A stretch of DNA of 64,000 bases from Camillea tinctor (Eukaryota > Ascomycota > Sordariomycetes > Xylariales > Xylariaceae), in NCBI GenBank assembly GCA_022578605.1, contig MU394061.1, positions 124,001 through 188,000 of the forward strand, written 5' to 3'. A program made the translations under genes and the position numbers. Positions 57,456 through 64,000 of the stretch are shown here, in pieces. A model generated the notes under the pieces. The model did not search any database, had not been told where the DNA came from, and worked only from the letters and a program-made list of their open reading frames with translations. Numbering within the stretch: the stretch's first letter is position 1; each line of letters starts with the position of its first letter.

Positions 57456-58796
57456 TGTGTTAGGGTTGGGGTAGGTAACCTATGTCGATGCAAATAAGGG
57501 TTGTTGGTTCTATGACACTCGAGATCGTGCGACTCCACTCTGGTGGAAGTCCTGTTGGACGCAAAATTCGTTCTTTATAGTAAGAGTATCTGGCTGCTAT
57601 CGTATGACGGTAATTTGATATAGTTAAACCCGATTGTTATTGTATAAAATTGCTAAGATGTCCACTCCGTGTTCCTTCATCACTTTCATCAAGTGAAAGA
57701 GACAGCTCTATACAAGTTGGACTCGGTCTTAATGTGCGGAAATAGGAATGGACATCGGGCTTAACGCACAGGCGGGCTTTTATCATGAAGATGTTCGTAG
57801 TTAAGAGACGATACCATTGAGCTACGTTAACTCCAGATCGATCCTCCGCTCCGTCTCAAAGAAAATTGATCACGCCTGCCCACCTACCTACACTTGAACT
57901 TGGACCGACAACTGCCTATACCGTATGTACATCTACTTCATTTCCTATTTAGGTGAGCACTGAGGCATATGCAGCTGGCCAATCAGAAGAGTGCCCACTT
58001 TCCTAAGGGGGCTAGTTTTGAAAGCGACTGTGCTCTATCAGCCAGTCAAATGCGTTACACCCGATCATAGAAAGCATCAATCCTGGTACTCTATACAAGG
58101 CCTCCATAACGTAACTACCTAACTAGAACTATATAGGTTACAGCGGGGGTTGGACAAATATACATACCTTAACTCCGCTAATACGATTTTCTCCGTATAC
58201 CATTGCACTAAATAAACAAGCATAATGCACCGCAGGCTTCCTATATCTCCCTCACGTTTTGCTTTACCATGCTTTACCATAAGGAGCGTACTTAGGTCTC
58301 AAGATTAAAGAAAAAGATACGATTAACCATGTGAGTATCTCTCATTCAAGCCATTATTACTCATACTATTGCTATCCTTAGAAATACGTAATTGCAGGCT
58401 CTACTCCGGAAGTAGTTACATGACTTGCCAATGCGTAGGGACAACTACTTTCTAATTAGTGTAAGCCCGTGCTATGGATCTCTACCCTTTGCTTAAATAA
58501 CCGAAACCCTTCACAATATTCCCAATTTTGGTAACATACTAGGTCCTCTTCATTCGCCTGCGTATTCATATGAAATATATGCTCTGTTTCCGCAAATGTG
58601 GTTGGCTTGCGAGATTGTCAGTTTGAAGTTATTATGTAGTAATTTAGTTCGGAGTGTGAAACGGCTCAATTTCATTCCCCTTTCTTCTAGCTGTCCTAGT
58701 GGTTTATCAGTATACTAGTTCATTTAGAACTGTTACCATCTTAAAGTAAGAGAAGACTGGTGTTTAATGATCAGTTAATTTAAGATCATTTCTGTC
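57456..58796. other. Intergenic, 1.3 kb, no gene seen
   Basis: This contains the promoter of the EthD-like gene and the 3' flank of the large disordered-protein gene. On the minus strand at about 57800-57845 the sequence GTAGCTCAATGG resembles a tRNA A box, but no matching B box or cloverleaf follows. No protein gene is seen. Confidence 0.4.
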
Positions 58797-61700
58797 CTAA
58801 TTTTGCTGGATTTGTTCAGTTTCAAGTCTGTTCAAACCATTTTCGGACATAGGGTGCTTGTCGGTGTTGGCAGCATCACTCATGCGCGAGTTGTCATCAT
58901 CTTCGTCCAGCATGTGAGTCGGCACGCAATCTTCGTACGAGATATGTGATTGGGGAGTTCCAAATTCCTCAGCAGCACCTGATACAGTTCGGGAAGCTGG
59001 TAAGGTATCCAATTGTGTCGGAGCTGTTCGAACACTAGAATGTACTGGCAGGTTTTCCATGTCTGGGGATGAGCTACTTTCATTGCCGCTTTGTAATTGA
59101 TGAGCGTGCTCCACGAGGCGAGTAGTTAATGATGGCCTAGTGCTGTCACGGCTCAGTTCCCGCCTGCTACCCAAAGGCGCGCTAGAATAACGCTTTATTG
59201 TGTCAATCTGTTGTTCTAGTGCTTGTACTTCCTTGTAACCACTAGGCGTTGGAAGAAGCTCAAGCTCTGGGTATTCCAAATACCCACGAGATTTCCGGTC
59301 ATCAAGTGGCGTTATCGAAGGAGTTCTATCACGATTGAGACCGTCCTTTCTAGGTGCAACTTTACCCCACCCTTCCTTCATAGCTTTGCTGAAATGGCTG
59401 GAGAGCGATCGTGATAAAGGGGTAGGGCTGCGTTTCGATGCTGCTGTCGGACTCTTTTCTGGTGCATGAGGAATTTCTGGGCTCTGAGAAACTTGAAAGT
59501 TTGCGAAGTCTTTCGAATTCACGTTATCATCAACTCCCGCCGGCCCTGTCCGTTCATGACGTGAATGGGATGGCCATTTGGACCAGGATGCAGGAGGGGT
59601 CAATAGCTTACGAGACTTGCGTGTTTGGCTATACGCGCTTAGCCCAGACTGAATTACGGGATCATCCGCATCTAGCTGATTTACCCATTCTCTGAGAACA
59701 CCATTGGATGCGTTCTCTGGTTGTTTTTGACTGCTATGTAGCCGTCTTTCAGTTTTGGGGGTTAGATTGTGTCCTGACTCTTTGGATAACGAGTTATACC
59801 CAACCGAAGGCTCATTTGCTTCCTCGTCTTCAACACGCCCTTGCCTTTCCGGTTCCGTAATATGGATATTTGGTGATTGCTTCCGTAATTTGGATCTGCC
59901 GTTGTCAAGCTCGGCTCTTCGGTTGTCTGCTTCTGATTTGATCGCTCGCTGCCATAGACCTGTAGCGGATTCGGCAATGTGGGGCTTATAGCCCATACTT
60001 GACGACACCGAGGGTTGCTTTCTAGCAACTCCTTCTTGAAAACTAAGCCAATGCTCCTCACCGTGAGTTGAAATTTTATGGCGATTATGCAATGCACCGT
60101 CGAAGTGTTTATGCTGTTGTTTGGATGAGATGCTTTCTTTCTTTGGCATGGAGAAACGAAGCCTGGTGAAGAATGAATGTCTACCACGAGCTGGGTTTCC
60201 TGATTGATCAAATTCCTCCCGAAATTTGCTACATACTGGAAAGCTAGGTGCCCGGTGGAGTGACGTTAAGCCAAACCTCTTCTCAATCGATATCAACTCA
60301 GCTTCTCGTTGTCTGAAACTTGCTGTATCTGACATGGTCACAGAACCTGTATCTATCGTTGGTCGCTTTGGTGGTAGCTCTTCCACGACCCCCAAATCCG
60401 GAGTGGGCTCTTTATTTGGGGCAGTTTGATATGAACTACTGGAGGACTTTTCGGTATCTTTGGGTACGTTTGCAGTAGCTAGGCCTATTGAAGCATTGTT
60501 AAATCTATCGATACGCCAAGATAGAAAGATAACTCACGATAAAAGGATAGGAAAGGTGTTACAATCTTGCGCCCTCCGAAGGCTTCTGTTAAGTTGAGAC
60601 GGGATTCTTTGGGAGTTGGCTGAAGGCTATTTGCCTGAGTAGTATATCGTGAAGACGTGTATTTAGATGATGGCTCATGCTCGATAGACTCCGAGCTAGG
60701 AAAATTTGGGCAAGGGGTGCTAGTCACCTTCGAAGCGCCTTTCCGTGGAGCAATAGATTCGATACTTGGGGTTTCAGTAGTTAAATCTGGTTCGGTGCTG
60801 GGGCTTATATTCCTTGATTGTGGCCACGCTCCAGGTAAATAGTCTAACATCTCTTTGTCGATATCAGAACTTTGACCCGGATGCGAACCCGAAGGAGTAA
60901 TGATTTCTAGTGGACGATGGGCTGGACTGTCGCTATTGGTAGCTTTGTCGGGTGCATGGCTACTATTTGGACGGCTAGATATGAATGAATTGGACTGCAA
61001 GTCCTGGCTGCGAAGCCATATGTCCAACGGCGAACAACGATCATCGCTTGTATCATGAAGGCTGCTAGCAATCCCCTTTCGACTCCCATTATCGCTTTTA
61101 TCTGTTACCCGATCATGGCTTGTCTGGGTAGGAAGCAGCTCGCGTATTTGGCCTGGAATGGGGATTCTCTCCTCTGGCGTCTCTCTTGCTAGAGACTTCT
61201 CGCTGGTTTCTTGTGCTTGGTGTAAATTACTATTGCTCGTTTCGCTACGTTCTTCTTCCTGGTGATGTTCTTTATCACCTCGCGATGAAAGGCTATGCCT
61301 ATGTTCTTCCCAAGGCCCAAAATAGCTTACTAGGTGGCTAGCATTGTACGAAAGGCTCCACGAATGTATAGAATCTGACTCTCTAGTAGCGGGAAAATAG
61401 ACAGGGGCAAGGTGAGGCGAGGAAGGTAGTTGTGGCAGTGAATCTGTTTCTGTCATCGAAAGTTGACCGTCCAAAACCGAATTCTCCCGTGATATATATG
61501 CGGACCCCGGACAGCTTCTTGGGAGATGGAGATGTTTACCAGGGCCCTTGTCGGCAGGAAAAGCCAGAGGTATTGCATGTATCGATATATTATCAACATC
61601 ACCAGCATCATTCGTCTCTACCTGAGAAACGGCAAATTCTAACGTATCTCTGGGTCCACCGCCGGGAAGCTCGGGTTCCGGGCAGTTATCATATACTGGT

Positions 61701-62182
61701 TCGTCAGGACAGCTTGATCGGATATGACCGTCTTGTTCCTCGCTTTTCAACTCATCTTGGATTCTCTTGCGCATAAGACGCTTCAACTCGGCACGTCTTG
61801 CAATTTCCTCGTCGCTGTTACCAAGAGACTGTTGCGAGTAACGTTTGGCGTCCGATTTGTGGGATATTCGTCTAATCAGCCTGGTCTTGATAGACTCCAA
61901 AGTGCCTATACTTGACTTTCCCGTGTGTCTCATAGGAGCATCGTCATCAGAGTCATCGACATCGAGAGTAGTGGGATCCACCGTGTCTTGGTGAGTTGGG
62001 GTATTCAGAAGAGAGGCAGCCCGACTTGCAGCCATTGGGGATATTATTATGTCCGTCTCAGAGAGCAAAGGGGGTTTTCCAGATAGTTTAGCAGGGGGAG
62101 GCTCTTTTGGAAGTTCAGGTATTATGTGATCCAGTTCCCGACAAAGATTTCGACGGGGGCTACGGCAGCAAAGAATGGACAT
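58797..62182 (-). CDS. Large disordered Ser/Glu-rich protein, 1110 aa (unrecognised)
   Basis: Two exons, 62182-60538 and 60484-58797, are joined by a 53-nt intron (GTGAGT donor, TCAATAG acceptor), phase 1. The N-terminus has Cys-Cys-Arg-Ser-Pro-Arg-Arg-Asn-Leu-Cys, possibly a lipid-modified site. Residues 90-155 form the best-conserved-looking part, a basic helix with Ile-Lys-Thr-Arg-Leu-Ile-Arg-Arg-Ile-Ser and Ala-Glu-Leu-Lys-Arg-Leu-Met-Arg-Lys-Arg-Ile-Gln-Asp-Glu-Leu. Near residue 590-610 is a second short ordered stretch with Arg-Gln-Arg-Glu-Ala-Glu-Leu-Ile-Ser-Ile-Glu-Lys-Arg-Phe-Gly-Leu. The rest is Ser/Pro/Glu-rich with no domain. I do not recognise it; signalling or cytoskeletal adaptors often look like this. 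Confidence 0.72.
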
Positions 62183-64000
62183 TCTTGGTGTCGGCGGGAT
62201 TAGGTGTAAATGAGGGTGTTGTGCTAGAGCCTAGCCCATCGTCTGCCTCGAATTTCCAAGAAAAGGGAATGGAGTTGATCAAGTGAGCATCCAAGTCCAA
62301 GCGGAAGGGAAGATAGTGATATGACATGACATGGTTCGTGTCGAGGAGTCAAGTTCAGCTTTCCACACATAGTAGTTTTTGTAGATGAGAAAGAACAAGA
62401 GATATCGGAATATGCATACAGAGATAATCATATTATGTCATCAGTATATGTGAAAAATTAGTTGGTACCTCCTACTCTTTCCTATATTACACATAAATCT
62501 AGTCGTGATACCCTTAATAGGTATAAGCAGTCGGCACCTTCTCCTAGAATACAAGTTCTGGCAAGGTACTAGTGGAAGCCTCGAACTCTAAAGGTAAGTA
62601 GTGCATGGATGCATGTGGTATCTATTTATATTGACAGGCATGAACAAGGCTTTCGATACTTCAAAGAAATAATACGATCCAAGTGGACGTTACAGGTGAG
62701 AGAGAGAGAGAGAGTGGACTTGATAGCAAATTAAATTAATGAAATTCCAACTCGCACTACCTATAGTCGTTACATACCTACGTAGGGACCCAAATGACGT
62801 TATTAATATCGATTCGAACATAATAAAGTACAAAAAAGTAAGGTGCTGTGTGATCAGCGAATAGTAGGAAGAAGCGAAAAATCATCACTCTACCTACTAT
62901 CATATGTACCTAGGTAGGTAGCCATACTTCGTCCATGTGCTTATTTGTCTTCCTGTCCTAAGAAGATCAATGGGAATGGTTGTAAGTGTTTCATTCGCTA
63001 CACTCCACTGTCGTAGTAATTGGGCATTGCTTTATAGAATTTTATAGGTGTTGACCTAGGAACTTACCTATACATATTCACGTCGGTATTTGAAGTTTAT
63101 CTAGTGTATGATATGGCATCAAACCTATGCAGAGCACGCGATAGCCTGAGATAGCTAAGTTATGTACCGGTACCATATGTACCTCTCGGAGGTTACCTAG
63201 GAGTTAGAGTGCCGTTTTGTCAAGCCGGCGACTTACAAGATTGGAACGAACTGCGAGGGCTCCACATTCAGGGTATGCGTGCGCACTTCCCCCTATCGTT
63301 GGCAAGATAAGCCGGTGAGACCCACTCTTCCGTTTCCTCCTATTAGTATTCTTTTCTTTCCGTTTCTTTCTTGCTAGGTCTTCCCTGCCTGCGTACTTGC
63401 ACCCTAGGTAGGTGCCTGGGTAGTATATGTATGTGAGAGAGTACTAGGTATTTCATCGATATTCACAGCTGATCAAACAGGGAATAACTGTCGTTATTAT
63501 ATATGTATCCGGGAAGGTAGAGAGAGGTGCAATGCCTGGGCTTTTAAGTAGTAGTGCGATTCAAGGTAGTGGGAGGGGTTTCCATGACAGCCCTGACGGC
63601 CCGGATTACCTCAGATCCCCAATGGGGAAGGAAACGTCAGCGTTGGCATTATCGTGCGGCGTTTTTTTCGTACGCGGTGTCGTACGGAGGTAGGATACAA
63701 AGTACAGCTCAACCTGAACTGAGAGCCCATGTTTCGGATAAGGCAATAAAACCCCGACTGTACCGTACCGAACCCTCCGTACATCCGTATGATCGGAGAC
63801 TTTGATAGCACCTAGTGCCAGTAAGATTCCTTCATTCTGTTTAGGACTAGTAATCCATATGCATCCCGACAATCGAGTGTTTAGGATAACCGGGCTGGGG
63901 AGGTTGGGGAATCCTTCAATTGGGTATAGTTGCCCTAGTTGCTCTATCGACCAGAAACTTTTTTTTTTCATTTAGCAAAAGAGAAAACATGTTAGTAGAA
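62183..64000. other. Right flank, 1.8 kb, no gene seen
   Basis: Promoter side of the large disordered-protein gene, then AT-rich DNA with CTACCTAGG/CCTAGGTAGG motifs near 62890-62925 and 63403-63412, and an AG microsatellite at 62698-62714. Open frames near the edge (63554-63805 plus; 63606-63971 minus) overlap one another and lack domains. Confidence 0.4.
62698..62714. repeat. (GA)n microsatellite
   Basis: About 17 nt of GA dinucleotides in the 5' flank of the large disordered-protein gene. Confidence 0.8.

Noticed and set aside
57790..57850. tRNA gene on the minus strand (A-box-like GTAGCTCAATGG)
   Set aside because: No B box (GGTTCRANNCC) or acceptor stem follows, so a tRNA cannot be folded.

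Overview
This window is nuclear genomic DNA of a filamentous ascomycete (Pezizomycotina). The genes carry short (about 45-130 nt) introns with GTAAGT/GTATGT-type donors. The gene complement is typical of such fungi: a Zn2Cys6 regulator with a fungal-specific transcription factor domain, an AA9 lytic polysaccharide monooxygenase, a HET-domain relic, an Snt1-type corepressor and an Hsf1-type heat-shock factor. Intergenic DNA is rich in TACATA and ACCTAGGTA motifs, as I recall for many Sordariomycetes (perhaps Xylariales), but placement below Pezizomycotina is only a guess.

Layout. 0.3-3.6 kb (minus strand): a coiled-coil protein with a Pro/Gly repeat tail, broken by two in-frame TAG codons that may be intronic. 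5.2-9.8 kb (minus): two secreted plant-cell-wall enzymes, an AA9 LPMO and a seven-exon, 863-residue PL1-like pectate lyase whose accessory domains look bacterial. 9.8-13.8 kb: a gene-poor island with a 234-bp foldback palindrome and two smaller hairpins, probably decayed mobile DNA. 13.8-14.9 kb: a small C2H2 zinc-finger gene. 17.6-24.0 kb: a 2085-residue SANT protein (Snt1/SMRT type). 26.5-28.3 kb: an unrecognised basic protein. 29.4-33.1 kb: deoxyhypusine synthase and the cyclophilin Cwc27, divergent. 35.7-38.1 kb: Hsf1 with a long leader. 40.4-41.5 kb: a multi-span membrane protein. 41.9-50.0 kb: a full-length ABCB multidrug transporter and a divergent Zn2Cys6 activator. 50.5-52.0 kb: an amino-acid/auxin-permease-family transporter. 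54.9-56.0 kb: a HET-domain pseudogene. 56.8-57.5 kb: a small EthD-like protein with a GC-AG intron. 58.8-62.2 kb: a large disordered protein.

Two groups look functionally linked. The LPMO and pectate lyase would attack cellulose and pectin together. The ABC transporter and the zinc-cluster gene share a 0.7-kb divergent region with inverted CGG triplets, the usual target type of zinc-cluster proteins. I see no core secondary-metabolite enzyme, CRISPR array, rRNA gene or convincing tRNA. All exon structures were derived by hand from splice motifs, reading phase and family conservation and have not been tested against transcripts.
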